From Flavobacterium sp. N2038 (GTDB lineage: Bacteria > Bacteroidota > Bacteroidia > Flavobacteriales > Flavobacteriaceae): 64,000 bases of DNA. The stretch spans positions 310,001-374,000 of the forward strand of contig NZ_CP110001.1 of assembly GCF_025947185.1 (NCBI RefSeq). Direction: 5' to 3'. A program made the position numbers and the translations under genes. Shown here one piece after another: positions 10,074 through 18,894 of this stretch (the first letter of the stretch is position 1; each line of letters opens with the position of its first letter). The notes below the pieces were generated by a model. The model was given only the letters and a program-made list of their open reading frames with translations, did no database searches and had not been told where the DNA came from.

Positions 10074-10103
10074 TTGACGCTTTTGCATCTTTTTTTACTT
10101 TTG
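10074..10103 (+). promoter_or_regulatory. Promoter of the leu operon
   Basis: TTG at 10074-10076, a 19-nt spacer and TACTTTTG at 10096-10103 reproduce the Bacteroidota housekeeping promoter (TTG-N19-TAnnTTTG). Transcription should start near 10109, giving a leader of about 60 nt before leuC. Confidence 0.75.
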
Positions 10104-10168
10104 TTTTGCTATTATAATGAACAGGAAATTGCTGTGATTATAGAAATTACAATTAAAAAAAAATAAAA

Positions 10169-11563
10169 ATGAGTAAGACATTATTTGACAAAGTATGGGA
10201 TTCACATGTTGTGCGTAAAATTGAAGATGGACCAGATGTGTTTTTTATTGATCGCCATTTCATTCATGAAGTTACGAGTCCTGTTGCTTTTTTAGGATTA
10301 AAAGCCCGAGGCGTTAAGGTTTTATACCCTGAGCGTACTTTTGCAACTGCAGATCACAATACCCCAACTATAAACCAACATTTACCAGTTCAGGATGCTT
10401 TATCGGCAAACCAGCTTAAAGCTCTTGAGGACAATGCAACTGAATACGGAATTTCGCACTGGGGATTAGGTCATCAAAAAAATGGAATTGTACACGTAGT
10501 AGGTCCTGAAAACGGAATTACTTTACCAGGCGCTACAATTGTATGTGGTGATTCGCATACGTCTACTCACGGTGCTTTTGGAGCAATTGCTTTTGGTATC
10601 GGAACTTCTGAGGTTGAAATGGTGCTTTCTACACAATGTATCATGCAGCCTAAACCAAAGAAAATGCGTATTAACGTAAATGGTCAATTAAGCAAAGGTG
10701 TTGGTCCAAAAGACGTCGCACTTTATATTATTGCTCAGTTAACTACTTCTGGAGGAACAGGTTATTTTGTTGAATATGCCGGTGATGTTTTCGAAAACAT
10801 GACTATGGAAGGACGTATGACAGTTTGTAATTTAAGTATCGAAATGGGTGCGCGTGGAGGAATGATCGCTCCTGACCAAACTACTTTCGATTTCCTTGAA
10901 GGAAGATTATACGCTCCAAAAGGAGAAGCCTGGACAAAAGCTATTGAATACTGGAAAACGCTAAAAACGGATGCTGATGCTGTTTTTGATGCTGAATTAA
11001 ACATCAAAGCTTCAGACATTGAACCAATGATTACTTATGGTACTAACCCAGGAATGGGAATTGGTATTACAAAACATATCCCAAGTGCAAAAGAAGTTGA
11101 AGGTGGTGAGGAAACTTACAAAAAATCTTTGGCTTACATGGGCTTCCACGAAGACGACGTAATGATTGGAAAACAAATCGATTATGTTTTCTTGGGAAGT
11201 TGTACAAACGGACGTATTGAAGATTTTAGAGCTTTCGCCGAAATTGTAAAAGGAAGAAAAAAAGCAGATAATGTTACCGCTTGGTTAGTTCCGGGTTCTC
11301 ACGTTGTTGAAGCTCAGATTAAAGAAGAAGGCATCTTGGATATTTTAACTGAAGCTGGTTTCGTATTACGTCAGCCGGGTTGTTCTGCTTGTTTAGCTAT
11401 GAACGATGATAAAGTCCCTGCTGGAAAATACGCAGTAAGTACTTCAAACAGAAACTTTGAAGGTCGTCAGGGCCCTGGTTCAAGAACGCTTTTAGCAAGT
11501 CCAATTATGGCTGCGGCTGCGGCTGTTACCGGAAAACTAACAGATCCTAGAGAATTATTCTAA
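10169..11563 (+). CDS. leuC: 3-isopropylmalate dehydratase large subunit
   Basis: This is the catalytic subunit of isopropylmalate isomerase, which converts 2-isopropylmalate to 3-isopropylmalate in leucine synthesis together with LeuD. The 464 residues match the bacterial LeuC length. The [4Fe-4S] ligands are Cys345 (GSCTNGR), Cys405 and Cys408 (GCSAC). Other aconitase-family motifs are [14 protein letters not shown] and RQGPGSRT. It is the first gene of the leu cluster and is followed 110 bp later by leuD; the gap holds a long inverted repeat. The enzyme assignment is secure. Confidence 0.97.
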   Translation: MSKTLFDKVWDSHVVRKIEDGPDVFFIDRHFIHEVTSPVAFLGLKARGVKVLYPERTFATADHNTPTINQHLPVQDALSANQLKALEDNATEYGISHWGLGHQKNGIVHVVGPENGITLPGATIVCGDSHTSTHGAFGAIAFGIGTSEVEMVLSTQCIMQPKPKKMRINVNGQLSKGVGPKDVALYIIAQLTTSGGTGYFVEYAGDVFENMTMEGRMTVCNLSIEMGARGGMIAPDQTTFDFLEGRLYAPKGEAWTKAIEYWKTLKTDADAVFDAELNIKASDIEPMITYGTNPGMGIGITKHIPSAKEVEGGEETYKKSLAYMGFHEDDVMIGKQIDYVFLGSCTNGRIEDFRAFAEIVKGRKKADNVTAWLVPGSHVVEAQIKEEGILDILTEAGFVLRQPGCSACLAMNDDKVPAGKYAVSTSNRNFEGRQGPGSRTLLASPIMAAAAAVTGKLTDPRELF

Positions 11564-11568
11564 TTCTC

Positions 11569-11657
11569 GCTGTAAGCTTTAAGCAATAGGCTTTAAGCTA
11601 AAAATTCAATACAAAAACAATGCTGTAGAAAAAAGCCTAAAGCTTAAAGCCTACAGC
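11569..11657. repeat. Intercistronic inverted repeat, GCTGTAGGCTTTAAGC family
   Basis: The 23-mer at 11569-11591 is inverted at 11635-11657 with about three mismatches, and further GCTTTAAGC words lie between them. The same word family occurs between the RND permease and adaptor genes (53701-53772). It sits inside an operon, so it may be a processing or stability element rather than a full terminator. Confidence 0.7.
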
Positions 11658-11673
11658 CTAAAGCAAAACAAAA

Positions 11674-12270
11674 ATGGCATACGATAAATTTAATATACTT
11701 ACCAGCAGTGCAGTGCCACTGCCAATCGAGAACGTCGATACAGATCAAATCATTCCGGCTCGTTTCTTAAAAGCTACAAAACGTGAAGGTTTTGGAGACA
11801 ATCTTTTTAGAGATTGGAGATACAATGGAGACGATACTCCAAAAGCAGATTTCGTTTTAAACAATTCGACTTACTCTGGAAAAATCCTTGTTGGAGGAAA
11901 AAACTTTGGTTCAGGATCTTCAAGAGAGCATGCAGCATGGGCGGTTTATGATTACGGATTCCGCGCCGTAGTTTCTAGTTTCTTTGCAGATATCTTCAAA
12001 GGAAACTGTTTAAATATTGGAGTTTTACCAGTTCAGGTAAGTCCTGAATTTGCTGATACTATTTTCAAGGCAATTGAAGCTGATCCAAAAACAGAATTAG
12101 AAATCAATTTGCCAGAACAAACGATTACTTTATTGTCTACCGGACAGCAAGAATCCTTTGCCATTAATGGATACAAAAAGAACAATATGATTAATGGCTT
12201 TGATGACATTGATTATTTACAAAATATTAAAGAAGATATTGTGGCTTTTGCCGATAAGCTTCCTTACTAA
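11674..12270 (+). CDS. leuD: 3-isopropylmalate dehydratase small subunit
   Basis: This is the swivel-domain partner of LeuC in isopropylmalate isomerisation, 198 residues as usual. The family motifs NVDTDQIIPARF near the N-terminus and GKNFGSGSSREHA in the middle are present; the latter binds substrate carboxylates. It lies directly after leuC in the same direction. A terminator hairpin follows the stop, so the leuA/leuB part of the cluster may be read at a lower level or from another start. Confidence 0.96.
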   Translation: MAYDKFNILTSSAVPLPIENVDTDQIIPARFLKATKREGFGDNLFRDWRYNGDDTPKADFVLNNSTYSGKILVGGKNFGSGSSREHAAWAVYDYGFRAVVSSFFADIFKGNCLNIGVLPVQVSPEFADTIFKAIEADPKTELEINLPEQTITLLSTGQQESFAINGYKKNNMINGFDDIDYLQNIKEDIVAFADKLPY

Positions 12271-12284
12271 CTACCAACCTAAAA

Positions 12285-12337
12285 AAAAGCAGTTACTCAA
12301 GCTTCAACTTTAAAGGTTGATTCTGGTAACTGCTTTT
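12285..12337 (+). terminator. Terminator or attenuator after leuD
   Basis: AAAAGCAGTTAC at 12285-12296 pairs perfectly with GTAACTGCTTTT at 12326-12337. The loop contains a second small hairpin (TCAAC/GTTGA, 12303-12319). It lies in the middle of the leu cluster, before the methyltransferase gene. Confidence 0.8.
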
Positions 12338-12395
12338 ATAATTTAAAAGTGAATTCCATCGAAAATTAATACAATCAATTAAGCACTTACTAAAA

Positions 12396-12968
12396 ATGGA
12401 TGACAATCGTATTGAATTACCTAAATCTTACTCAGACATCAAAATTGATTCTGAAAAAATTTCATTTTCAATGCCTTCAGATCTACAAACAGGAAGTCTT
12501 CTTAGAACATTGGCTACAACAAAAAAAGATGGCAATTTTTTAGAATTAGGAACCGGAACTGGTTTATCACTTTCATGGATAGCTGATGGAATGTGTAAAA
12601 ACTCAAAATTGATTTCGATTGATAATTTATTAGAATATCAAAACATTGCAAAAAAACACATTCAAAATCCAAACATTTCATTTGTTTGTGAAGATGCTGA
12701 AAGATGGATTTTAAATTATACAGATTTAAAGTTTGATTTGATTTTTGCCGATGCATGGCCCGGAAAATATGTGGTTCTGGAAGAAACTTTAGATCTTCTG
12801 AATCCTGGTGGCATTTATTTGATCGACGATATGTTACCTCAATCAAACTGGCCAAAAAACCACGATAAAAATGTAGAAATTCTTATTCAGGATTTAGAAA
12901 AAAGAAATGACATTCAATTAACAAAAATGCGTTGGTCAACTGGTTTAATTCTGATCACTAAAAAATAA
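12396..12968 (+). CDS. Class I SAM-dependent methyltransferase
   Basis: This is a 190-residue Rossmann-fold methyltransferase resembling small O-methyltransferases (COG4122-like). The SAM-binding motif I is FLELGTGTGLS (about residues 48-58), the acidic motif II is SIDN, and the post-motif DLIFADAWPGKY carries the aspartate typical of O-methyltransferases. It is inserted between leuD and the leuA-type gene on the same strand and is followed 42 bp later by the latter. Nothing in the sequence ties it to leucine metabolism, and its substrate is unknown. Confidence 0.8.
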   Translation: MDDNRIELPKSYSDIKIDSEKISFSMPSDLQTGSLLRTLATTKKDGNFLELGTGTGLSLSWIADGMCKNSKLISIDNLLEYQNIAKKHIQNPNISFVCEDAERWILNYTDLKFDLIFADAWPGKYVVLEETLDLLNPGGIYLIDDMLPQSNWPKNHDKNVEILIQDLEKRNDIQLTKMRWSTGLILITKK

Positions 12969-13010
12969 ATATTAATGAACTGATGTATCATTAAAGCTTA
13001 CAATATAATA

Positions 13011-14534
13011 ATGGAAAAAAGAAAAATTGAAATAATGGATACGACGCTTCGTGATGGTGAACAAACCTCTGGAGTTTCATTTTCTGCTGCAGAAAAATTA
13101 ACCATTGCGCAATTATTGTTGGAGGAATTAAATATTGATAGAATCGAAATTGCTTCGGCTCGTGTAAGCGAAGGAGAATTTCAAGCTGTAAAAGGCATTA
13201 CATCCTGGGCTGAAGAGCGAGGATACATTAACAGAATTGAAGTCCTTTCGTTTGTAGACGGCGGTGTTTCAATTGAATGGATGAAAAAGGCCGGTGCCAA
13301 AGTGCAGAACTTATTGACCAAAGGCTCAATGAATCACTTAACGCATCAATTAAAAAAGACTCCCGAACAACATTTTTCCGAAATTGCCCAAATTATTGCA
13401 TCTGCAAAAGAAAATGATATTGAAACCAATGTTTATCTGGAAGACTGGAGCAATGGAATGCGAAATTCTCCTGAATATGTTTTTCAATTTCTGGATTTCC
13501 TGGCCACACAACCCATAAAAAGAATTTTACTCCCGGATACTTTAGGCGTTTTAATTCCGTCTTTGGCTTTTGAATTTATTTCTAAAATCAGAGCCAAATA
13601 TCCAAACATTCATTTTGACTTTCATGCACATAACGATTACGATTTAAGTGTTGCCAATGTCATGGAAGCTATAAAAGCCGGTATAAACGGACTTCACGTA
13701 ACAGTTAACGGAATGGGAGAACGCGCCGGAAACGCACCGCTTGAAAGTACAGTTGCGGTAATTAATGACTATCTGCCAGAAGTAAGCATCAACATCAAAG
13801 AAACTTCTTTATACACTGTAAGCAAATTAGTTGAAACGTTTACCGGATACAGAATTCCTGCTAACAAACCTATTGTGGGCGATAATGTTTTTACACAAAC
13901 AGCCGGAATCCATGCCGACGGAGACAACAAAAACAACTTATATTTTAATGATTTACTTCCGGAGCGTTTTGGAAGAAAAAGAAAATATGCCTTAGGAAAA
14001 ACTTCTGGAAAGGCTAATATCGAGAAAAATCTTCAGGAATTAGGTTTAAAACTAAACAACGAAGATTTGAAATTGGTTACCCAGAGAATTATCGAATTGG
14101 GCGACAAAAAAGAAACCGTTACCAAGGAAGATCTTCCGTACATTATCTCAGATGTTCTGGACAGCCATACTTACCAGGATAAAATTACCATACAGTCTTA
14201 CGTATTAATGCATTCAAAAGGAACGCGCCCATCATCAACATTAAGTTTAAATCTTAACGGAGAAATCATCGAAGAACATGCTCAAGGCGATGGTCAGTTT
14301 GATGCGTTTATGAATGCTTTATCCAAAATTTACAAAAGCAAAAAACTAACGCTTCCTAAATTGATTGATTACGCTGTGAGAATTCCTCCGGGAAGTAGTT
14401 CTGACGCTTTATGCGAAACGATCATCACCTGGACAAACAACGGAAAAGAATTTAAAACAAGAGGATTAGATTCAGATCAAACTGTTGCAGCGATTATTGC
14501 AACGCAGAAAATGTTGAATGTAATTACCGATTAG
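13011..14534 (+). CDS. leuA: 2-isopropylmalate synthase-type enzyme (LeuA/CimA family)
   Basis: This enzyme condenses acetyl-CoA with a 2-oxoacid, here probably 2-oxoisovalerate, at the committed step of leucine synthesis. The 507 residues comprise an HMGL-like TIM barrel with the catalytic and metal motifs DTTLRDGEQT (residues 10-19), HAHNDYDL and VNGMGERAGN, followed by a linker and a C-terminal LeuA allosteric domain from about residue 380. Placement between leuC/leuD and leuB supports isopropylmalate synthase. The sequence resembles a divergent LeuA/citramalate-synthase branch, so citramalate synthase activity cannot be excluded from sequence alone. Confidence 0.85.
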   Translation: MEKRKIEIMDTTLRDGEQTSGVSFSAAEKLTIAQLLLEELNIDRIEIASARVSEGEFQAVKGITSWAEERGYINRIEVLSFVDGGVSIEWMKKAGAKVQNLLTKGSMNHLTHQLKKTPEQHFSEIAQIIASAKENDIETNVYLEDWSNGMRNSPEYVFQFLDFLATQPIKRILLPDTLGVLIPSLAFEFISKIRAKYPNIHFDFHAHNDYDLSVANVMEAIKAGINGLHVTVNGMGERAGNAPLESTVAVINDYLPEVSINIKETSLYTVSKLVETFTGYRIPANKPIVGDNVFTQTAGIHADGDNKNNLYFNDLLPERFGRKRKYALGKTSGKANIEKNLQELGLKLNNEDLKLVTQRIIELGDKKETVTKEDLPYIISDVLDSHTYQDKITIQSYVLMHSKGTRPSSTLSLNLNGEIIEEHAQGDGQFDAFMNALSKIYKSKKLTLPKLIDYAVRIPPGSSSDALCETIITWTNNGKEFKTRGLDSDQTVAAIIATQKMLNVITD

Positions 14535-14540
14535 AGATAC

Positions 14541-14599
14541 AAAGGTTCAAAGGTTTGGAACAGAGCTTAAAAAAACTTGTTCCAAACCTTTGAACCTTT
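14541..14599. repeat. Perfect 22-bp inverted repeat between leuA and leuB
   Basis: The 22 bases at 14541-14562 (AAAGGTTC words ending GGAACA) are perfectly inverted at 14578-14599 with a 15-nt A-rich loop, and extra AACCTTTG words follow to about 14620. There is no clear T-run directly after the stem, so an mRNA processing or stability role is as likely as termination. Confidence 0.8.
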
Positions 14600-14638
14600 G
14601 AACCTTTGCCACTTTGAACCTTAAATAACACACATAGA

Positions 14639-15700
14639 ATGAAATTAAACATAGCCCTTTTAGCCGGAGACGGAATCGGACCAGAAGTAATAAATGAAGC
14701 TGTAAAAGTATCTGATGCTATTGCAAAAAAATTCAATCACGAAATAACCTGGACTCCTGCTTTGACTGGAGCTTGCGCAATTGACGCAGTTGGAGTTCCT
14801 TATCCAGATGAAACGCACGAAGTTTGTATGAAAGCCGATGCGGTTTTATTTGGAGCTATCGGACACCCAAAATATGATAATGACCCAAGCGCGCCAGTTC
14901 GTCCTGAACAAGGTTTATTACTGATGCGTAAAAAATTAGGATTGTTTGCTAACGTACGTCCAACTTTTACTTTCCCTTCTTTAATTGATAATTCTCCTTT
15001 AAAAAGAGAACGAATCGAAGGAACTGATTTAGTTTTCTTAAGAGAATTGACAGGCGGAATTTACTTTGGTGAAAAAGGAAGAAAAGACAACGGAGATACT
15101 GCTTTCGATAATTGTGTTTATACACGTGCAGAAGTTCAGCGTTTAGCTAAAAAAGGGTTTGAATTGGCCATGACTCGTAGCAAAAAATTATGTTGCGTTG
15201 ACAAAGCAAACGTTTTGGAAACTTCACGTTTATGGAGAGAAACAGTTCAGGCTATGGAAAAGGATTATCCGGAAGTTACTGTTTCTTACGAATTTGTTGA
15301 TGCCGTTGCAATGCGTTTGGTTCAATGGCCAAACTCTTATGATGTATTAATCACAGAAAATTTATTCGGAGATATCTTAACTGATGAGGCTTCTGTAATT
15401 TCAGGTTCAATGGGATTAATGCCTTCTGCTTCTGTTGGAGAGCACACTTCATTATACGAACCAATCCACGGATCTTATCCTCAGGCAACTGGATTAAACA
15501 TCGCAAATCCATTAGCAACAATTTTATCTGCAGCCATGATGTTTGAAGATGCATTTGGACTAAAAGCTGAAGCTGAAGCTATTCGCGCTGTTGTAAACAA
15601 ATCTTTAGAGCAAGGTATTGTTACCGAAGATTTAGCTCCAAAAGGATCAAAAGCATACAAAACAAGCGAAGTTGGAGATTGGCTTGTTACGAATTTATAA
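14639..15700 (+). CDS. leuB: 3-isopropylmalate dehydrogenase
   Basis: This enzyme oxidises and decarboxylates 3-isopropylmalate to 2-oxoisocaproate using NAD. The length is 353 residues, and family motifs are LLAGDGIGPEV at the N-terminus, LLMRKKLGLFANVRP, ELTGGIYFGEKGR and the NAD-site region EPIHGSYPQATGLNIANP. Metal-binding aspartates lie in the NLFGDILTDEAS region. It is the last gene of the leu cluster and is followed by a repeat and then a strong bidirectional terminator. Confidence 0.97.
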   Translation: MKLNIALLAGDGIGPEVINEAVKVSDAIAKKFNHEITWTPALTGACAIDAVGVPYPDETHEVCMKADAVLFGAIGHPKYDNDPSAPVRPEQGLLLMRKKLGLFANVRPTFTFPSLIDNSPLKRERIEGTDLVFLRELTGGIYFGEKGRKDNGDTAFDNCVYTRAEVQRLAKKGFELAMTRSKKLCCVDKANVLETSRLWRETVQAMEKDYPEVTVSYEFVDAVAMRLVQWPNSYDVLITENLFGDILTDEASVISGSMGLMPSASVGEHTSLYEPIHGSYPQATGLNIANPLATILSAAMMFEDAFGLKAEAEAIRAVVNKSLEQGIVTEDLAPKGSKAYKTSEVGDWLVTNL

Positions 15701-15711
15701 TGGTTTATTTT

Positions 15712-15757
15712 GTTTCAAGTTTCAGGTTTCAGGTTGTTGGAACTTGAAACTTGAAAC
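15712..15757. repeat. Inverted repeat of GTTTCAAGTTTCA units
   Basis: GTTTCAAGTTTCAGGTT at 15712-15728 is inverted as AACTTGAAACTTGAAAC at 15741-15757 with one mismatch. The same word family lies between sucA and sucB (63912-63953). Confidence 0.7.
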
Positions 15758-15776
15758 AAAAAAATCTGAAACAAAA

Positions 15777-15805
15777 AAAGGGATCAACTTTCGTTGATCC
15801 CTTTT
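15777..15805. terminator. Bidirectional terminator between leuB and the RRM gene
   Basis: GGGATCAAC (15780-15788) and GTTGATCCC (15793-15801) form a perfect stem with a TTTC loop, with A-run and T-run flanks. It can terminate both converging transcripts. Confidence 0.9.
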
Positions 15806-15824
15806 ATATATTTAGAAAAAAATA

Positions 15825-16175
15825 TTAATATCCTCCTCTGTTACCACCACGGTCGTTTCCACCACGGTTGTTTCCGTAACCTCCGCGAGAATCACCTCCA
15901 CGGTTGTTATTGAAGCTTCTTCTTTCACCTTCAGGTTTTGGTTCAGATTTATTAACTACAATTGAACGACCTTGAACAGTAGCTCCGTTCAATTCATCAA
16001 TTGCTTTTTGAGCTTCAGCATCGTTTGGCATCTCAACAAAACCAAAACCTTTGCTTCTTCCAGTAAATTTATCAGTGATAATTTTAACTGAATCTACTGC
16101 TCCATAAGCCTCGAAAGACTCTCTTAAATCTGCTTCCTCAATACTGAATGGAAGGCTTCCAACAAAAATGTTCAT
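15825..16175 (-). CDS. RRM-type RNA-binding protein with RGG tail
   Basis: This is a small cytoplasmic RNA-binding protein of 116 residues. Residues 1-75 form one RNA recognition motif with RNP2 (NIFVGSLPF) at the extreme N-terminus and RNP1 (RSKGFGFVEM) near residues 42-51. The tail from about residue 80 is rich in Gly, Arg and Asn with repeated RGG/NRGG units, as in eukaryotic-like glycine-rich RNA-binding proteins and cyanobacterial/Bacteroidota RRM proteins. These are often thought to act as RNA chaperones. It is transcribed alone, convergent to leuB. Confidence 0.93.
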   Translation of the reverse strand: MNIFVGSLPFSIEEADLRESFEAYGAVDSVKIITDKFTGRSKGFGFVEMPNDAEAQKAIDELNGATVQGRSIVVNKSEPKPEGERRSFNNNRGGDSRGGYGNNRGGNDRGGNRGGY

Positions 16176-16303
16176 ATGTACTTATTTATAATAATGTAGC
16201 AAATGTAGTCTTATTTTTTTCTAATCTACTATATATTAGTTTATTTATGTTTTTATTTTGATTTTAAAAAACATAAATAAAACCCATTAATTATAACAAA
16301 AAC

Positions 16304-16786
16304 TCAAAAATCTTCATTTGGAATAACCGGAATCTTATAAAACACACCTTCGGTAAAATTGCGTGTCTTTTTTTCAACATTATCCGGATCTTCATTTACA
16401 GCAGTAAATTTGAATGTTCCTGAAACAGTGTTTGTTTGCGTATTAAATTCTGTAATTATAATTTGCCCGCTTCCAGTATTTGTACCTGTCGAAAAATTTT
16501 CTTCCTGCTCTGGAAAAATATTAATATAAGATGCTTTTGAAACATCGTCAACTCCTAATAAATAGGTTTTTGGTTCCGGCGAAACCGTTTGCAAAACAAT
16601 TTTCTCATATCCTAAAAAACCTTCAATAACCATATTACCATTTGTTGTCACATGAGCAGTATAACTTGTCGATCTCCAAAAAACATTATCTTTTAAAGTT
16701 TGAAATGCAGGATTATTAAACTTTATTTCATCAACACAGGAGACAACAACAAAAAAAAGGGGTAAAAAAAAGAAGTGTTTTTTCAT
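16304..16786 (-). CDS. DUF6252-like lipoprotein
   Basis: This is a 160-residue predicted lipoprotein. I chose the ATG at 16786 rather than an upstream start because it begins a good lipoprotein signal (MKKHFFFLPLFFVVVSC, lipid-modified Cys17). The mature part consists of beta-strand-like segments and ends with GTFKFTAVN and NFTEGVFYKIPV, which resemble the DUF6252 family of Bacteroidota lipoproteins. It is monocistronic and its function is unknown. Confidence 0.75.
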   Translation of the reverse strand: MKKHFFFLPLFFVVVSCVDEIKFNNPAFQTLKDNVFWRSTSYTAHVTTNGNMVIEGFLGYEKIVLQTVSPEPKTYLLGVDDVSKASYINIFPEQEENFSTGTNTGSGQIIITEFNTQTNTVSGTFKFTAVNEDPDNVEKKTRNFTEGVFYKIPVIPNEDF

Positions 16787-16926
16787 AATAGTATGAATTT
16801 TAATGCAAAAGTACTGCATTTGAGATCATTAAGTAAAAAATTCAGTTTAAATCACCAAAAAAACGGTAAAAAGTTCTTTCGAAAAGATTTAATATGGTTT
16901 GGAACGTGTAATTGATAAAAAAATTA

Positions 16927-16934
16927 TATCTTTG
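16927..16934 (+). promoter_or_regulatory. -7 box for rpsP-rimM
   Basis: TATCTTTG matches TAnnTTTG 50 nt before the rpsP start. The nearest upstream TTTG (16898-16901) lies at a long 25-nt spacing, so only the -7 element is convincing. Confidence 0.5.
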
Positions 16935-16983
16935 CGCCCTTAATTAACGGAGGTCGAGTACCTCAAAATTTAATCATAAGATT

Positions 16984-17544
16984 ATGTCAGTAAAAATTAG
17001 ATTACAAAGACACGGTAAAAAAGGAAAACCTTTTTACTGGGTTGTAGCTGCAGATGCACGCTCAAAAAGAGATGGTAAATACTTAGAGAAAATCGGTACT
17101 TACAATCCAAACACTAACCCAGCAACTGTTGAGTTAAACCTTGACAGCGCAGTTAAATGGTTACACAATGGTGCACAACCAACAGATACTGCTAGAGCAA
17201 TTCTTTCTTACAAAGGTGCTTTATTGAAACACCACCTTGATGGAGGTATCCGTAAAGGAGCTTTAACTCAAGAACAAGCTGATGCAAAATTAGCTGCTTG
17301 GTTAGAGGCAAAAGCTGGAAAAGTTGATGCTAAAAAAGATGGTTTATCAAAAGCGCAAGCTGATGTTAAAGCTAAAGCTTTAAAAGCTGAAAAAGAAGTA
17401 AACGCTAAACGTGTAGCTGCTGCTGCTCAAGCTGAGGCTGAGGCAATTGCTGCTGCTACTGCTACTGAAGAAGTTGCTGAAGTTGAAGCTGCTACTGAAG
17501 AAGCACCTGCTGCTGAAGAGAATAACGAAACAACTGAAGCATAA
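16984..17544 (+). CDS. rpsP: 30S ribosomal protein S16 with long Ala/Glu-rich tail
   Basis: This is ribosomal protein S16, a 30S assembly protein. The conserved core fills about residues 1-85 (VKIRLQRHGKKGKPFYWVVA, then GTYNPNT and GAQPTDTARAIL). The protein is 186 residues, twice the usual 80-90, because of a charged C-terminal extension rich in Ala, Lys and Glu, predicted helical and ending acidic (EEAPAAEENNETTEA). Such tails are usual in Bacteroidota S16. It is followed 15 bp later by rimM in the conserved rpsP-rimM arrangement. Confidence 0.96.
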   Translation: MSVKIRLQRHGKKGKPFYWVVAADARSKRDGKYLEKIGTYNPNTNPATVELNLDSAVKWLHNGAQPTDTARAILSYKGALLKHHLDGGIRKGALTQEQADAKLAAWLEAKAGKVDAKKDGLSKAQADVKAKALKAEKEVNAKRVAAAAQAEAEAIAAATATEEVAEVEAATEEAPAAEENNETTEA

Positions 17545-17559
17545 TTTTACTTAGCGAGA

Positions 17560-18084
17560 ATGCGTAAAGAAGAATGTTTTTATTTAGGTAAAATCGCTAA
17601 AAAATTTAGTTTCAAAGGTGAAGTTCTGATCTATTTAGACACAGACGAACCTGAGTTATACGAAAACCTGGAATCAGTGTTTGTTGAGCACAACAAACAC
17701 TTGGTTCCTTTTTTTATTGAAACAAGCTCCTTACACAAAAACGACTTTTTAAGAGTTCGTTTTGAAGATGTAAGCACAGAAGAAGATGCAGATGCCTTAG
17801 TGGGAAATGCTGTTTATCTTCCTTTAACCATGTTGCCAAAACTTTCCGGCAACAAATTTTATTTTCACGAAGTTATTGGTTTTGAAATCGAAGATCAGCG
17901 TTTAGGCGTTTTCGGAAAAATCACTTCTATTAATGACTCTTCTGCTCAACCTCTTTTTGAAGTTCTAAATGGTGACGTAGAAATTTTAGTTCCAATGATC
18001 GATCATTTCCTTGTGAAAATTGATCGTGAGAACAAAAAAGTTATCATGAATCTTCCTGAAGGTCTTGTGGAAATGTACCTTTAA
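17560..18084 (+). CDS. rimM: Ribosome maturation factor RimM
   Basis: RimM binds S19 and helps mature the 30S head and 16S rRNA 3' region. The protein is 174 residues. It has an N-terminal beta-barrel (CFYLGKIAKKFSFKGEVLI) and a C-terminal PRC-barrel with the hallmark sequence KFYFHEVIGFEI, then LFEVLNG, ILVPMIDHFL and a closing LPEGLVEMYL. It is translationally close to rpsP (15-bp gap), as in most bacteria. The repeat region after it marks the end of the operon. Confidence 0.96.
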   Translation: MRKEECFYLGKIAKKFSFKGEVLIYLDTDEPELYENLESVFVEHNKHLVPFFIETSSLHKNDFLRVRFEDVSTEEDADALVGNAVYLPLTMLPKLSGNKFYFHEVIGFEIEDQRLGVFGKITSINDSSAQPLFEVLNGDVEILVPMIDHFLVKIDRENKKVIMNLPEGLVEMYL

Positions 18085-18114
18085 AAAGAAATTCCAATCC
18101 CGAAGCCTCGGAAT

Positions 18115-18283
18115 AAATTCCAAATTCCAAAGCTGAAAAGGTTAAATCCCAAATTTTAAAATTCCAAAGCCCAAATCTGGAGAGAAATTTCAATAAACAA
18201 AATTCCAAATTCCAAACCTGTAAAGGTTAAATTCCAAGTTTTAAATTCCAAATTCCAAAACTGGGGAGAAATTTCAATAAGAG
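18115..18283. repeat. Two tandem ~85-bp imperfect direct repeats
   Basis: Copy 1 (18115-18199) and copy 2 (18200-18283) both start with AAATTCCAAATTCCAAA, pass through AAAGGTTAAAT and end with GAGAAATTTCAATAA. A third start, AAATTCC, follows at 18284. In addition the 24-mer at 18144-18167 is inverted with one extra base at 18381-18405, directly upstream of the next gene. The 326-bp gap contains nothing else. Confidence 0.85.
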
Positions 18284-18410
18284 AAATTCCAGCATGAATA
18301 ATTATTTTTTAAAATAAATTTGAAAGAAAAAACCTATATTTTAATTATTTTCACTATTTTTAAAACCCAACAATTGGAATTTGGAATTTTAAAATTTTGG
18401 GATTTTATTT

Positions 18411-18761
18411 ATGAGTAAACCATATAACCTAGAAGAAAGAACTTTTCTATTTGCTAAAGAATGTAGAATCTATATTCGAACATTACCAAAAACCATTTCT
18501 AATATTGAAGATGGAAAACAATTAGTTCGTTCCTCTGGATCTGTAGGAGCTAACTATATTGAAGCAAATGAAAAACTTGGAGATAAAGACTTATTGTTTC
18601 GCCTTAAAATTGCAAGGAAAGAAGCCAAAGAATCTAAATTTTGGCTTCAATTATTAAATGATTTAAACCCTGATCAAACTATTTTATCTGAGTCTTTATT
18701 GTATGAAGTAGAAGAACTTCGAAAAATTTTATCAGCAATAATTACCAAAACTTCAAACTAA
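18411..18761 (+). CDS. Four-helix bundle protein (S23/IVP family)
   Basis: This is a 116-residue all-helical protein of the four-helix bundle family first described from intervening sequences in 23S rRNA and related to the Avd accessory protein of diversity-generating retroelements. Family marks are the LEERTFLFAKECR start, the core RSSGSVGANYIEANE (about residues 42-56) and KIARKEAKESKFWLQLL. No rRNA or retroelement is nearby. The gene sits between rimM and trmN6, flanked on both sides by AAATTCC/GGAATTT repeats that are much denser here than elsewhere. The molecular function is unknown. Confidence 0.85.
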   Translation: MSKPYNLEERTFLFAKECRIYIRTLPKTISNIEDGKQLVRSSGSVGANYIEANEKLGDKDLLFRLKIARKEAKESKFWLQLLNDLNPDQTILSESLLYEVEELRKILSAIITKTSN

Positions 18762-18823
18762 TAAATCAATATTTTAATCTTATTTTTGCAGCTTAATCGT
18801 ATTTTTTTTGCCCAGTTTCACAC

Positions 18824-18894
18824 TTGGAATTTGGAATTTCAGATTTGAAACTTCCTTACTAAAGTTGGAATTTGGAATTTAAAATATTGGAATT
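18824..18894. repeat. GGAATTT words flanking the S23-type gene
   Basis: TTGGAATTTGGAATTT occurs at 18824-18839 and again at 18865-18880, followed by ATTGGAATTTTT just before the trmN6 start. The arrangement mirrors the sequence immediately before the S23-type gene (18373-18410). Confidence 0.75.

Noticed and set aside
12514..12855. 113-codon minus-strand frame opposite the methyltransferase
   Set aside because: Shadow of the plus-strand methyltransferase, which carries clear SAM-binding motifs.
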